NCBI GenBank assembly: GCA_020635275.1
Contig: JACKAA010000002.1
Location: forward strand, 781,158-845,157
Direction: 5' to 3'
Length of the DNA: 64,000 bases
From: Ignavibacteriales bacterium
GTDB taxonomy: Bacteria; Bacteroidota; Ignavibacteria; Ignavibacteriales; Melioribacteraceae
A program made the position numbers and the translations under genes. Each line of letters opens with the position of its first letter. Position 1 is the stretch's first letter. Of the stretch, positions 18,697-28,103 are shown in pieces. The notes beneath the pieces were generated by a model. That model ran no database searches. It saw only the letters and a list, made by a program, of their open reading frames with translations, and had not been told where the DNA came from.

Positions 18697-19314
18697 TTAA
18701 TTATCAGATCTGTTAAATCCTTTTGTAATAAGCCAAATACCCATAACTATTTCATTTAAAATAATTGGCAATGCTAAAAACATTCCAATGCTCATGTCAA
18801 ATTTGAAAATATTGAGAATCATAATTAATATAACAGCAATAAATCCCCAAATGGAAATAAATCTTGGTAGTAATTTTGTCGTGTACAAAAAGAAATATAA
18901 TATTAAAGCTCCCAAACTAAATCCCAATGGAATTAGTGTTGAAGCAATTGTATTTCTTATAATAATTAACATTTCGGCATCGCTATTTAATTTAATAATT
19001 GCTAAAGGAATTACAGCTGCTGCCAAACAAAATATTGATTCTAAAATTCTAAAACATACATATCCAATTGCAAGACTTTCATTTTTAATTTTGATTATAG
19101 GATAAAATAAAATTGCAATGCCAATAACAGAAATAGCATTTACAATTTCTAAAATTACTCCAGCATTTAGTTGAGTTGCACTTTGATATATTGTATCCAA
19201 AAAATTATCTTTTGATAAAACATCCTCAATTAAACCACCACCTACCAAACTAGAAAACATAGCGATTAAGAAAAGAGCTCCAATAAATCTTGCTATTATT
19301 TTTTCAGAATTCAT
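18697..19314 (-). CDS. DUF4386-family membrane protein
   Basis: A 205-residue integral membrane protein with six hydrophobic segments and the family-like opening EKIIARFIGALFLIA. DUF4386 proteins have no known biochemical role. It is the last gene of a four-gene operon, starting 9 bp after the MDR oxidoreductase stop. Nothing in the sequence suggests a catalytic site. Confidence 0.75.
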   Translation of the reverse strand: MNSEKIIARFIGALFLIAMFSSLVGGGLIEDVLSKDNFLDTIYQSATQLNAGVILEIVNAISVIGIAILFYPIIKIKNESLAIGYVCFRILESIFCLAAAVIPLAIIKLNSDAEMLIIIRNTIASTLIPLGFSLGALILYFFLYTTKLLPRFISIWGFIAVILIMILNIFKFDMSIGMFLALPIILNEIVMGIWLITKGFNRSDN

Positions 19315-19323
19315 TTTGCTAAA

Positions 19324-20292
19324 TCAGTAATTTATTTCAATAACAACTTTTCCTTTAACATCCCCATTGCCCAATAATTGATAAGCCTTTGGAGTATCTT
19401 TCAAAGTGTAAACACTGTCAATAGCTGTATTTAATTTTCCCTCAGCTACTAAATCAGAAATAAGAGATAAATTTTTATTTGGAGCATGAACTAAAACTTT
19501 CATTTCTTTTTGGCTTCCTAATGTAATTAACGATCCGAATAATGCAGTTTTCAATATTGTATTTACAGAACCTCCCACAACCACAAATTTTCCAGTTGAA
19601 GTCAAAGAATTTTTATATTCTCCTAATTTGTGATAAGCTGAAGTATCGAAAATTAAATCGTAATGCTTTCCGTTTTTTGTAAAATCTTCTTTTGTGTAAT
19701 CAATTACAAAATCAGCTCCATGTGTTTTCATCAGTTCTACTTTATTAGTTTTATCTACACCGGTTACTTCCGCTCCCATATTTTTTGCAAATTGAATTGC
19801 AAAAGTTCCAACTCCTCCGCCGGCACCATTAATTAAAACTTTTTGACCTTCTTTTACATTTCCGCAATCTTGAATTCCTTGTAGAGCAATTACTGCAGCT
19901 TGCGGTAAAGAAGCGGCTTTTATAAAATCAAGGCTATCATTTATTTTTGTAAATGCTTTTTCATCTGCGCAAACAAATTCAGCAAAACCACCCCAGCCAT
20001 TTTGACAAAGATCTCCCAACACTTTATCGCCGGGTTTAAATTTGCTTACATTTTTACCGACTTGTTCAACTATACCCGCAACATCTCCTCCGGGGATATT
20101 ATACTTGGGTTTTAAAAATCCCCAAAAACGAAATAAAACCGGTTTGCCAGTTAGTAGATCCCAATCCCATGAATTTAACGATGCAGCTTTAACATTTAAC
20201 AAAATCTCATTTTCTTTAGGTGAAGGTTTTTCAATTTCTCTAAGTTCAAGATTTTCAACCGTTCCATATTTTTCATAATAAATTGCTTTCAT
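19324..20292 (-). CDS. NAD(P)-dependent MDR oxidoreductase, paralogue 2
   Basis: A 322-residue zinc-free medium-chain reductase: GroES-like N-terminus beginning MKAIYYEKYGTVENLELRE, nucleotide loop KVLINGAGGGVGTFAIQ, and DFVIDYTKEDF before the substrate domain. Likely reduces an unsaturated carbonyl or quinone with NAD(P)H. Its ATG overlaps the acyltransferase stop by one base (TAATG), so it is translationally coupled within the 22055-18697 operon. Relatives are at 9195 and 41608. Confidence 0.85.
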   Translation of the reverse strand: MKAIYYEKYGTVENLELREIEKPSPKENEILLNVKAASLNSWDWDLLTGKPVLFRFWGFLKPKYNIPGGDVAGIVEQVGKNVSKFKPGDKVLGDLCQNGWGGFAEFVCADEKAFTKINDSLDFIKAASLPQAAVIALQGIQDCGNVKEGQKVLINGAGGGVGTFAIQFAKNMGAEVTGVDKTNKVELMKTHGADFVIDYTKEDFTKNGKHYDLIFDTSAYHKLGEYKNSLTSTGKFVVVGGSVNTILKTALFGSLITLGSQKEMKVLVHAPNKNLSLISDLVAEGKLNTAIDSVYTLKDTPKAYQLLGNGDVKGKVVIEINY

Positions 20293-21389
20293 TAATCACT
20301 CAAACTTTTTTCTATTGATAAAGACTTTTTAAATTTATCATCATTAGGGATTATCTTTAGTCCAAATAACGGCCTAATTAAATTTAGCCGTCTGATAATA
20401 AACTCGTAAGCAAGCATACAGCTTACAAATGTGAAAAGAGTTATGAGTATAATATTAATGTTCAGATTAAACTTTAGAGGCAAAATTAAATATGCCGCCA
20501 AATAAAGAAATATCATGTGAATAATATAAACAGGATAGGCAGCCTGACTAAGATAGTTAAGAATTGGGCTCGGTTTATTTAAATATTTATATGCAAATCC
20601 AAAAGCAGCGAAGATCCAATTAATTGATTCTATAGCAGCTAAATAATGTGGTGGATTAAATTCGAAGAAAACTAATCTTATTAAATACAAACCAAATGCA
20701 GCAGCAAAACTTATAAAACGCATTTTAGTTACTGAAATCCAGAAAACATCACCAACTGCAACAAAAAGAAATCCGAAAAAGAATGCCAGCATTCCTAAAA
20801 TAAAACCGTGCGCATTTCCAATGTACACACTAAAATATAAAGGATTTGTCAGCTCAGCTTCAATGACAAAAGGGATTATAAAAAGATAAATTAAATAAGG
20901 ATGTTTTAATAATTTTCTTAGGAAATTAAAAAACTTGTAATCATAATTTTTATCTAAAAATGAAACGCCAATAATCATTAAGACATAAAGAAAAATGTTT
21001 GATAAAAACCATAAATGACCAAAGCTTGGCGAGAAAGAAATATCTTGATTGTAATATTTTTGAAATATGATAATATGAATTGGCACAATAAATAAACTGC
21101 CAAATATTAATGGCAGCAAAATTCTTTTTGTTCTATCAAAAAGTAATTCTTTCCAATTTCTTCTTCTTAGTGCAAAACAAACTCCCATTCCGGAAACAAA
21201 AAATAATAATGGAATTCTCCATAAATTCAACATTGCCATTGGAATCCATAAAATTTCACTGGATACCGGGCTTTGAATGAATCCTATATAAATTCCCCAT
21301 GACTGAAAAACAATTGCAACGTGATAAATTAATAATAATGCAATTGCAATAACCCTTAGCCAATCAATATCGTATCTTCTATCTTGCAC
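20292..21389 (-). CDS. Acyltransferase-3 family membrane protein
   Basis: A 365-residue protein with about ten membrane helices. It carries the AT3 signature region RRYDIDWLRVIAIALLLIYH with the conserved His near residue 22, and RIPLLFFVSGMG further on. Family members O-acylate or O-succinylate surface glycans, lipids or glycopeptides; the acceptor is unknown. It starts 21 bp after the ankyrin lipoprotein and ends overlapping the oxidoreductase start. No glycan cluster is nearby, so a membrane or envelope small molecule is also possible. Confidence 0.8.
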   Translation of the reverse strand: MQDRRYDIDWLRVIAIALLLIYHVAIVFQSWGIYIGFIQSPVSSEILWIPMAMLNLWRIPLLFFVSGMGVCFALRRRNWKELLFDRTKRILLPLIFGSLFIVPIHIIIFQKYYNQDISFSPSFGHLWFLSNIFLYVLMIIGVSFLDKNYDYKFFNFLRKLLKHPYLIYLFIIPFVIEAELTNPLYFSVYIGNAHGFILGMLAFFFGFLFVAVGDVFWISVTKMRFISFAAAFGLYLIRLVFFEFNPPHYLAAIESINWIFAAFGFAYKYLNKPSPILNYLSQAAYPVYIIHMIFLYLAAYLILPLKFNLNINIILITLFTFVSCMLAYEFIIRRLNLIRPLFGLKIIPNDDKFKKSLSIEKSLSD

Positions 21390-21410
21390 AAAATTCTATT
21401 TGGATAAAAA

Positions 21411-22055
21411 TTATTTTAACATTTCTGCAATTAAAGGTCTGGTATTTTTTATATGCTCATAATCAAGCTCAATACCCAATTTTTTAAATCCTTCATTAAT
21501 TACATCATAAATTGGCTTTACATCTTCAAAGGATGATTTAACTCCATCATAAGCTGTTGAACCTCTTTTGTTCAGTATAGTTTTGTCAGCTCCTTTTTCG
21601 AGCAATGCTTTTACAATTTCCGTATTACAAAGAAAAGCGGCAGTAATTAATGCTGTTGATCCTTCGTTGTTTTGAATATTGAGATCGGCTCCAGCATCAA
21701 TAAGAACTTTAGCAGTATTTGTTTTACCAAGTGCTGCTGCTGTTATTAAAGCCGTTGATCCATCCATATTTTGATAATTAATTTTTGCTCCGGCATCAAT
21801 AAGTAATTTTGCTGCTTCAGGTTCGTCTAATGCGGCTGCAGTAATAAGAGGTGTAGATTTTAAAAAGTTTTCCTGAACATTAATATCGGACCCTGCTTTT
21901 ATATGTTGTTTAATTGCTTCAAGATCGCGCATATAAATAGCTGAATGCAGATCTAAATTTGGCGGTTCGATTTTTCCGGAATCATTATTGTTTCCGCAAT
22001 AGTAAAATGTTATTAGGATAAAGGCAGTGAAAAGGTATGATATTTTTCTCTTCAT
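21411..22055 (-). CDS. Ankyrin-repeat lipoprotein
   Basis: A 214-residue lipoprotein (leader ITFYYCG, Cys20) with four ankyrin repeats between residues 38 and 175. The repeats are recognisable by the recurring STALITAA and AKVLIDAGADLN segments. The middle repeats are very similar, which suggests recent internal duplication. Ankyrin lipoproteins mediate protein contacts in the periplasm; the partner is unknown. It leads an operon with an acyltransferase, an oxidoreductase and a DUF4386 protein. Confidence 0.85.
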   Translation of the reverse strand: MKRKISYLFTAFILITFYYCGNNNDSGKIEPPNLDLHSAIYMRDLEAIKQHIKAGSDINVQENFLKSTPLITAAALDEPEAAKLLIDAGAKINYQNMDGSTALITAAALGKTNTAKVLIDAGADLNIQNNEGSTALITAAFLCNTEIVKALLEKGADKTILNKRGSTAYDGVKSSFEDVKPIYDVINEGFKKLGIELDYEHIKNTRPLIAEMLK

Positions 22056-22187
22056 TCTAAGTTCTCCTTTAAATCATCAAAGCTAATTTTAAATTTTTGC
22101 AAATTATTAAAATTTTAGACGCAAGCTAATTCAATTAGTTGCATAAATTCTAAAATATTAAATTGAAAGAAATAAGATTTATTAAGT

Positions 22188-22207
22188 AATCTCTTTTAAA
22201 GAGATTC
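22188..22207 (-). terminator. Possible terminator after the FGGY kinase
   Basis: Arms AATCTCTT and AAGAGATT flank a 3-nt loop about 90 bp downstream of the kinase stop on the minus strand, followed by an A/T-rich stretch but no clean T run. Weak, AT-rich stem, so only tentative. Confidence 0.35.
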
Positions 22208-22294
22208 AAATAAAGTTCAGGAGATTGTAATCATAAATATTTATGTTTATAAAATAATAAACTATAACACAAATTGCTTTTAATTTATGTAAGA

Positions 22295-23794
22295 TTACGA
22301 TAATTGAAATACTTTTTGGATTGAAGGATAAATGTTTTTATACCGAGCAAACATTTTTTTATATTTTTTATGATTACTCTGATCTGGTGTAATTGTTTTT
22401 TTTACAGAATTCATTTTATCTGCTGCCGATTTAAATGATGAATGAAGTCCTAAACCAACTGTTGCAGAAATTCCAGCTCCAAGACATGAAGCTTCTGAAT
22501 TCTTCAATATTAGTAAATCTTTATTCGTTATATCAGCAATTATTTTACACCAAAAAATACTACTGGCACCTCCGCCAATAGCTGCTAGTTGTTTTACTTT
22601 TTTGCCTGTGATTTTCTCAACTTCTTCAATTGCAAATAATTGCTCAAATGCAATGCCTTCCAAAATTGATCTGTACATATGTCCGCGAGTATGAAATGAA
22701 GACAGACCAAGAAATACCGAACGGGCATTGCTATCCCAATATGGATTCATAACGCCATTTAAATAGGGAAGAAATAATAATTCATCACTTCCTAATGAAA
22801 CTTTTTTTGCTTCATTTTCAAGTTGTTTATAGATCTTGGGTTCTTGAGAAGTGTTAACATTAATAATATTTTTAATAAACCAATCAATAGCAAACGTTCC
22901 GGCCCTTAAGCTGCATTCGTAATAATAACCATTATCATTGCAAGCTGACATAGTTCTGAAAGCATTGTTGGTTTTATATTGTTTCCCGTAAATTCCAGCA
23001 ACAGCAGCTGTCCCTAAATTTAAATATGCTCGTTCAGAAGAAATTGCATTGGACCCTAAACCAGCAGCTTGACCATCACCACCTCCGGCAATTAATTTTG
23101 TCTCGGTTTTTAAGCAAGTCGATTTAGCGGCTTCTTTGGAAATTTTTCCTAAACATTTTCCGGTTGGATAAAGAAGAGGCAGTTGATTTTCATTTAATTC
23201 CAAATGGCCTAAAATATCATTTGACCATTTCTTTTTTTTCATATCAAACAAACCAAGAGGATCTGCGCTTGCCCAACTTGTTTTAAATTCTCCGGTAAGT
23301 TTCCAAACCAGCCATGCCTGTACATCACAGATCATAGCTATTTTTTTATATAGATCTTTCTCATATTTTTTCATCCAAGCTAATCTGTACACAACTGGTG
23401 CATAATCTATTGGTTTGCCTGTTATTTTATGAATATTAGCTTTGCCAATTAATTTTGCAAATGGTTCTACTTCACTTTTACATCTTTCATCTAACCAAAT
23501 AATTGCAGAACGCAATGGCTTCTGGTTTTTATCGAGAGGAACAAAAGTTTCTCTCTGATTAACAATTGATAAAGCTTTAATTCTATTTGGATCAATCTGT
23601 TTAGTGATTTTATTTAATACTATTTTTGCAGACTTCCACCAATCTTCTGGATTTTGTTCGTAATAATTTAGTTGCGGAGAGAATAGGGGAATAGGTGAAC
23701 TAGCCTTTGCATAAATTTTTCCATTTTTATCAAAAACAATTGCTTTTGTGCTTGTTGTACTGGAATCTAATCCAATTACTAAATTATTATTCAT
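22295..23794 (-). CDS. FGGY-family sugar kinase (xylulokinase-like)
   Basis: A 499-residue carbohydrate kinase of the FGGY family. The N-terminal phosphate loop is VIGLDSSTTSTKAIVFD, the substrate motif is NQRETFVPLD, and the catalytic-base segment reads AGGGDGQAAGLGS. The second-lobe adenosine motif is AAIGGGASSIFWCKI. Length and motifs fit xylulokinase or gluconokinase. Close pairing with a polyol dehydrogenase (5-bp gap) favours a ketose such as xylulose, formed from a polyol and phosphorylated to enter the pentose phosphate pathway. The exact sugar is inference. Confidence 0.8.
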   Translation of the reverse strand: MNNNLVIGLDSSTTSTKAIVFDKNGKIYAKASSPIPLFSPQLNYYEQNPEDWWKSAKIVLNKITKQIDPNRIKALSIVNQRETFVPLDKNQKPLRSAIIWLDERCKSEVEPFAKLIGKANIHKITGKPIDYAPVVYRLAWMKKYEKDLYKKIAMICDVQAWLVWKLTGEFKTSWASADPLGLFDMKKKKWSNDILGHLELNENQLPLLYPTGKCLGKISKEAAKSTCLKTETKLIAGGGDGQAAGLGSNAISSERAYLNLGTAAVAGIYGKQYKTNNAFRTMSACNDNGYYYECSLRAGTFAIDWFIKNIINVNTSQEPKIYKQLENEAKKVSLGSDELLFLPYLNGVMNPYWDSNARSVFLGLSSFHTRGHMYRSILEGIAFEQLFAIEEVEKITGKKVKQLAAIGGGASSIFWCKIIADITNKDLLILKNSEASCLGAGISATVGLGLHSSFKSAADKMNSVKKTITPDQSNHKKYKKMFARYKNIYPSIQKVFQLS

Positions 23795-23799
23795 AAAAA

Positions 23800-24837
23800 T
23801 TAATCAATGATTATAATAGCTTTCATTACACCATCTTTATATTGTGATACCAATTCAAATGCTTCATTCGTATCTTCCATTTTAAAATGATGGGTGACCA
23901 TTTTATCCATATTTATTTTACCGCTTGATAAGTAATCAAGAGCTTTTTGAGTACTGTTTGCTTGTCGGCGAATATTTAAAATAGTAATTTCTTTTCTTCT
24001 GAGTTCATGAATCGGAAATGCAATATCATCAACTTCTGGAATACCGACAATTACAAAAAGTCCGCCCGGCTTTAATAATTCAATCGCATGCCTATAAGCT
24101 TCGGGATCTCCACTGCATTCATAAACAATATCCATCTCAAGCGGTTCAATATTTTTAATTTCCTCAACAACATTACTTATATTTGGATTTCCACAATATT
24201 TTGGATTCAATTGTTTTGAGAATTCTAAACGGTCGTCAATTCTATCAGTAATAAAAATATCTCCAACTTGATGAGTGCGCAGAACATGAAAAACCGACAT
24301 ACCTATTGGTCCGGCACCGAGGATAGCAATATTTGAGTCCGGTTTAAGTTTTGACTGATCAACTGAATAAACTGCAATTGCCAAAGGTTCAGAAAGTACT
24401 GCCTGCTCAAAAGTTATGTTGTCACCAATTGGAAAACAATTGTGTTCTTTTAAAACTACATAATTGCATAAAGCTCCTTCTTTTTGTTTTGGAGCACCCA
24501 TAAAAACTAATTCTCTGCAGGTGTTTTCTCTACCTGATGAACATTGATCGCATTTACCGCATGATACAGCGGGATCAATTGCAATACGCTGACCAGGCTT
24601 TACTTTTGTAACTTTTGCCCCTACTTTTTCAACAATACCGGCAGCCTCGTGCCCGCTAATAAAAGGAAACTCAACAATTTGTGAACCAATTCTACCGGTT
24701 GTGTAGTAATGAATATCAGATCCGCAAACTCCTACCATTTTAATTCTAACTAAAACATCATCATCTTCAAATATTTTAGGATCCGGAATTTCTTTTATTT
24801 CAAATTCTCTTATTGCTTTAAGTTGAACGGCTTTCAT
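23800..24837 (-). CDS. Zinc-dependent polyol (sorbitol/xylitol-type) dehydrogenase
   Basis: A 345-residue zinc MDR dehydrogenase. Catalytic zinc ligands are Cys38 (GVCGSD) and His63-Glu64 (GHEAAG). The structural zinc is held by Cys93, Cys96, Cys99 and Cys107. The nucleotide loop is AILGAGPIGMS, and the HYYTTGRIG segment is typical of sorbitol/xylitol dehydrogenases. It oxidises a polyol to a ketose with NAD+. It is immediately upstream of the FGGY kinase, so the two form a short catabolic unit. No transporter or regulator lies beside them. Confidence 0.85.
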   Translation of the reverse strand: MKAVQLKAIREFEIKEIPDPKIFEDDDVLVRIKMVGVCGSDIHYYTTGRIGSQIVEFPFISGHEAAGIVEKVGAKVTKVKPGQRIAIDPAVSCGKCDQCSSGRENTCRELVFMGAPKQKEGALCNYVVLKEHNCFPIGDNITFEQAVLSEPLAIAVYSVDQSKLKPDSNIAILGAGPIGMSVFHVLRTHQVGDIFITDRIDDRLEFSKQLNPKYCGNPNISNVVEEIKNIEPLEMDIVYECSGDPEAYRHAIELLKPGGLFVIVGIPEVDDIAFPIHELRRKEITILNIRRQANSTQKALDYLSSGKINMDKMVTHHFKMEDTNEAFELVSQYKDGVMKAIIIID

Positions 24838-24972
24838 ATTTATCCAAAAAATTATTAATTGACTTAAATAGGAATTAAATATACCATTAAATTTCTCAAG
24901 ATATTTATAACATTATTATGCGATGAATTGTATGTATAAGTAAGGATTTAATAAATTAAATATGAAGAATTT

Positions 24973-25506
24973 CTATTTTATCGTTTCGTAACATAAATAA
25001 TGGAGCGCTCTTAATGCATCTATGTAATGATTTCCCCAGTGATTTCTAAAGCTAAACTTCATTTGCCAAAATGCATCTTCAATCGCTTCGTTTGTATTAG
25101 TATTAATTTTTTCTAATTCGATTTTTAAATCATGATATATATCTGACAAATCATCACTTAAAGAACCTTTAACCGGCTCACTTTCCATATCAGGATTTAT
25201 CGGATCAAAAACTTCCCAATAAAATTCATTTTCATTTAATTTAGAAATTATACTTTTATTCCTATTTTCAAATTTAATTTTCACTTCATTTCTTGAATGC
25301 ACATCTGAATATTTCAATTCAATTTCATCAAAATTATGACCGCAAGTATATAATTCCAATAGAATCGAATGACAACTAATCATAAATTCTTTTAGTGTTA
25401 GATTCTCATTTTCAAGCAAATTGATAAAATTTTGTGCGGAGTTTAAAAATTCTTGAGTTGTACTTTTATATAAAAATGTTTTTATGTCATCAGTTATAGT
25501 ATTCAA
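24973..25506 (-). CDS. DUF5063-family protein
   Basis: A 177-residue cytoplasmic protein. The segment FYWEVFDPINPDMESEPVKG, followed by SLSDDLSDIYHDLK and the C-terminal FSFRNHWGNHYIDALRALH, is the DUF5063 signature. Function unknown in the family. It is acidic and helical with no membrane segments. Single gene with spacers of 135 bp downstream and 250 bp upstream in which no other gene was seen. Confidence 0.7.
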   Translation of the reverse strand: MNTITDDIKTFLYKSTTQEFLNSAQNFINLLENENLTLKEFMISCHSILLELYTCGHNFDEIELKYSDVHSRNEVKIKFENRNKSIISKLNENEFYWEVFDPINPDMESEPVKGSLSDDLSDIYHDLKIELEKINTNTNEAIEDAFWQMKFSFRNHWGNHYIDALRALHYLCYETIK

Positions 25507-25756
25507 AATTTTCCCTTTTAGTTATAAGGAAAGGTTTTTGGTTCAGAATCAATTCTTACAATTAAAAAATATCAATTGCGGGTAAAATAGAGATAATTAT
25601 GTTTTAATATCCCAATAACTTTAATAGTGTACAAAAAACTTAAATTAAACATTGAGGTTTACTTATACCTTCGTACTTTTTCTCAATAACTTTTACCAAA
25701 CAAGAAAAGTCAAGTTGCATATGTAGTTCTTGTGAGCGATTTGCTGGCAATACAAA

Positions 25757-26320
25757 TTATATTTTAACTTCTATCCCTAAACTATATATTGAGTTAATTA
25801 CAATTGGGTAAAATTTAAAGTAATCATGTTTATAGCCAAATTTATTATTGAATAAATAGGAATAGCTCACAAATATTGAAAATGAATTTGAAATATTATA
25901 CCCTAAAAAACCGACCAAACTCCAATAAACTTTGGACTCTACCATACCCCCATTATGGTATTCTTCTAACATTTGCCAAAATCCATTAATCCCAATTTCA
26001 AGATATAGTGGATTACTAAAATCACCTTTCCCGTAAAAACCAAAATCTACGCCCATAATACTTATACTTATGTATTTTAATCCTATTCTAAATTCATTAC
26101 TAAATCTATCTTTAATCTTTGATCTTACAAAAAAGGATATTCCTCCATGTATATTGCTTTCTTGATAACCAGGGGAATACACTTTACTCCCAGATAAAAA
26201 TAGTGTTTCAAAAATAACTCCATATGAATATTTTGATGTGTCTATGGTTGATTCCAATCCCAAGTTTTGTGATGAAACCAATGTGTTGGTTATTAAAAAT
26301 ATTAGCACTAATTTCTTCAA
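25757..26320 (-). CDS. Small exported beta-barrel-like protein
   Basis: A 187-residue protein with a signal peptide (MKKLVLIFLITNTLVSSQ) and alternating hydrophobic/polar strands rich in Tyr, Phe, Gly and Ser. Examples are FEIRIGLKY-like and SIFVSYSYLFNNK segments, as in eight-strand outer-membrane barrels. It is not recognised as a named family. It ends in EVKI rather than an aromatic sorting residue, so outer-membrane placement is tentative. An isolated gene. Confidence 0.5.
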   Translation of the reverse strand: MKKLVLIFLITNTLVSSQNLGLESTIDTSKYSYGVIFETLFLSGSKVYSPGYQESNIHGGISFFVRSKIKDRFSNEFRIGLKYISISIMGVDFGFYGKGDFSNPLYLEIGINGFWQMLEEYHNGGMVESKVYWSLVGFLGYNISNSFSIFVSYSYLFNNKFGYKHDYFKFYPIVINSIYSLGIEVKI

Positions 26321-26471
26321 TAATCCTCCTAATTGTATACTATAATTAAATTATTGATTCACTTTCCCACAACAATTATAAATCTTAATAATTCAAATAT
26401 CAATAAAAATCAAATTGATTAAATAAGTCATGAAATCTGTTTAGGTATGGGTTTTTAGATAAGAAAAAAAG

Positions 26472-26493
26472 GGGACTAAATTATATTAGTCCC
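26472..26493 (-). terminator. Rho-independent terminator overlapping a stop codon
   Basis: On the minus strand GGGACTAA, a 6-nt loop and TTAGTCCC are followed by CTTTTTTTC, a canonical intrinsic terminator. The 5' arm contains the last Trp-Asp bases and the TAA stop of the SnoaL-like gene, so the terminator starts inside the coding sequence. Confidence 0.85.
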
Positions 26494-26941
26494 AAACATA
26501 TTTCCAACTGCCGTCTTTTTGTCTTTTCCACACGGTATGAAAGTTTCCTTCGGATGTAATTTTTTCTCCATTTTGGTCAGTGCCGGAAAAACTATATTTT
26601 CCGTAAGTGTAGCTTAAATCGCCGGCAAGAGAAACATCAACAAAATCGGGTTTCCAATCCAATGTAACATTTTGTAAAATCTGACTTTCAAAATAAGCTT
26701 TAATTGCATCTTTACCTTTTATTATTGTATTGTCTCTATTTAATACTGCATCATCAGAAGCAAATTGTAAAAAGGCTTTTTTTACACCTTCTTTTTTTAC
26801 CAGCTCAGCAAAATTTTGTTCAGTTTTTGTTACTTCTTTTTTTAATAACTCCATTCTGTCTTCATCTGTTTTTATTTTACAGCCATGCAAAAATATTAAT
26901 ATTGCCAATAGAACTATTGAATATGACTTTACGGTTTTCAT
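26486..26941 (-). CDS. SnoaL/DUF4440-like lipoprotein
   Basis: A 151-residue lipoprotein starting at the ATG at 26941. This start has a good AGAAGGA ribosome site and a leader ending LHGC. A longer reading from 27025 would overlap the preceding gene and hide the leader. The mature part resembles NTF2/DUF4440 folds: a helix (AELVKKEGVKKAFLQFASDD), then DAVLNRDNTIIKGKDAI and a C-terminal TVWKRQKDGSWKYVWD. These domains act as small-molecule binding or isomerase folds, with no defined role here. It follows the PD40 gene by 25 bp. Confidence 0.8.
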   Translation of the reverse strand: MKTVKSYSIVLLAILIFLHGCKIKTDEDRMELLKKEVTKTEQNFAELVKKEGVKKAFLQFASDDAVLNRDNTIIKGKDAIKAYFESQILQNVTLDWKPDFVDVSLAGDLSYTYGKYSFSGTDQNGEKITSEGNFHTVWKRQKDGSWKYVWD

Positions 26942-26966
26942 TTCCTTCTCTTTTAAAGTTGTTAAT

Positions 26967-27968
26967 TTATTTATTAAGTGATTGTATAAAATCTTTGTTA
27001 ATCCAATATATATTCTGACTTCCATTTAAAGTTGAATGAAGATCTTCAACAATTTTTTTATAGGTCAGCTTTTTATTGCTATTTTTAATTGTGCTTAATT
27101 TATTGCTTGTAAAGAAAAGATATTTACCATCTGGACTTAAACTTGGGCAGTATTCAAAATACTCTGAATTAACATTTTCCCCCATGTTCATTGGTTTTTG
27201 CCATTCATTATTTTCTTTTCTAAAACTAATCCATAAATCGCCTCCGCCAAATCCTTGTCCCCAACCTGTTGATGTAAAAATTATATACTTACCGTTTGGT
27301 TCAACAAAAGCATTAAATTCGTCTCTAACTGTATTGATAGAGTCACCGAGATTTTTAGGTTCTTGATATTTTCCATCAATCAATTCAGAATAAAATAAAT
27401 CTTCTCCGCCGATTGATTTATTGTTTCTTGCACAAAAATAAATAGTTCCGTCGTTTGTAAAGGAAGGATAAAATTCATTTGCCTCTGTGCTGATTGGAGT
27501 TCCAATATTTTGCGGGTTTGCCCAACCAGAATCGGTCATTTCAACAAACCAAATATCATAATCTTTAACTTCACCATTTTCTAAAATTGGTCTGTTTGAC
27601 GCAAAATATAATTTTTTACCATCAGGAGAAAAGCATGGTTCAATATCTGAATAAATTCCGGAAAAAGTGGCAACTTCAGGTTTCTGCCAAATATTATTAA
27701 CCCTAATAATATGAATGATTGAATAAGTAGAAGCACCTTTTAATGAATAAAAACACTCATTTCCATTAGGAGAAAAAGTCATGTCGCGTTCATTAAATTC
27801 AGTAGATACAATACCATCAGCAAAAATAACTGCAGAATTATTTGGCGATTCTTGGCCCAAATAATTTCCAATCAAAATTGCTTCGCTCGATTTAGTCTTA
27901 ATGCTCTTAGTGCAGGAAAATGAAAAAACCATTAAAAACATTATTACAGATAATTTTACTAAATTCAT
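26967..27968 (-). CDS. WD40-like (PD40/TolB-type) propeller lipoprotein
   Basis: A 333-residue lipoprotein beginning at the ATG at 27968 (leader MVFSFSC). An upstream in-frame extension to 28097 is probably untranslated. It has at least five PD40 blades with motifs such as FSPNGNECFYS, CFSPDGKKLYFASNRP, EFNAFVEPNGKYIIFTS and SLSPDGKYLFFTSNK. PD40 propellers are scaffolds found beside OmpA/peptidoglycan-binding and T9SS functions in this phylum. The gap to the divergent AraC gene is 135 bp. Confidence 0.8.
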   Translation of the reverse strand: MNLVKLSVIMFLMVFSFSCTKSIKTKSSEAILIGNYLGQESPNNSAVIFADGIVSTEFNERDMTFSPNGNECFYSLKGASTYSIIHIIRVNNIWQKPEVATFSGIYSDIEPCFSPDGKKLYFASNRPILENGEVKDYDIWFVEMTDSGWANPQNIGTPISTEANEFYPSFTNDGTIYFCARNNKSIGGEDLFYSELIDGKYQEPKNLGDSINTVRDEFNAFVEPNGKYIIFTSTGWGQGFGGGDLWISFRKENNEWQKPMNMGENVNSEYFEYCPSLSPDGKYLFFTSNKLSTIKNSNKKLTYKKIVEDLHSTLNGSQNIYWINKDFIQSLNK

Positions 27969-28103
27969 TTTTATTGAGATTTTATTTTGTTTAGCTAGGT
28001 GAACATAATTCTTTTGCAGAATCAAAACAAGAGGAAAATATTGTATTATAATTTTTGAAACATTACATATTATTTTATTTTTGACTAACAAAAACATTTA
28101 TAA

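Noticed and set aside
17748..19105. Plus-strand frames of 94 and 105 codons opposite the cyclase-TPR and DUF4386 genes
   Set aside because: Shadow frames of AT-rich genes; the minus-strand products match families along their full length.
21411..22055. Tandem repeats in the ankyrin lipoprotein as an array of mobile DNA
   Set aside because: The similarity follows the 33-residue ankyrin unit of the protein and needs no mobile element.
26704..27018. Plus-strand 83- and 104-codon frames opposite the SnoaL-like lipoprotein
   Set aside because: Leucine-rich antisense text with no family features; the lipoprotein leader and domain lie on the minus strand.
26942..27025. Longer N-terminus for the SnoaL-like gene
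   Set aside because: It overlaps the end of the PD40 gene and would remove the lipoprotein leader; the ATG at 26941 has a good AGAAGGA site.
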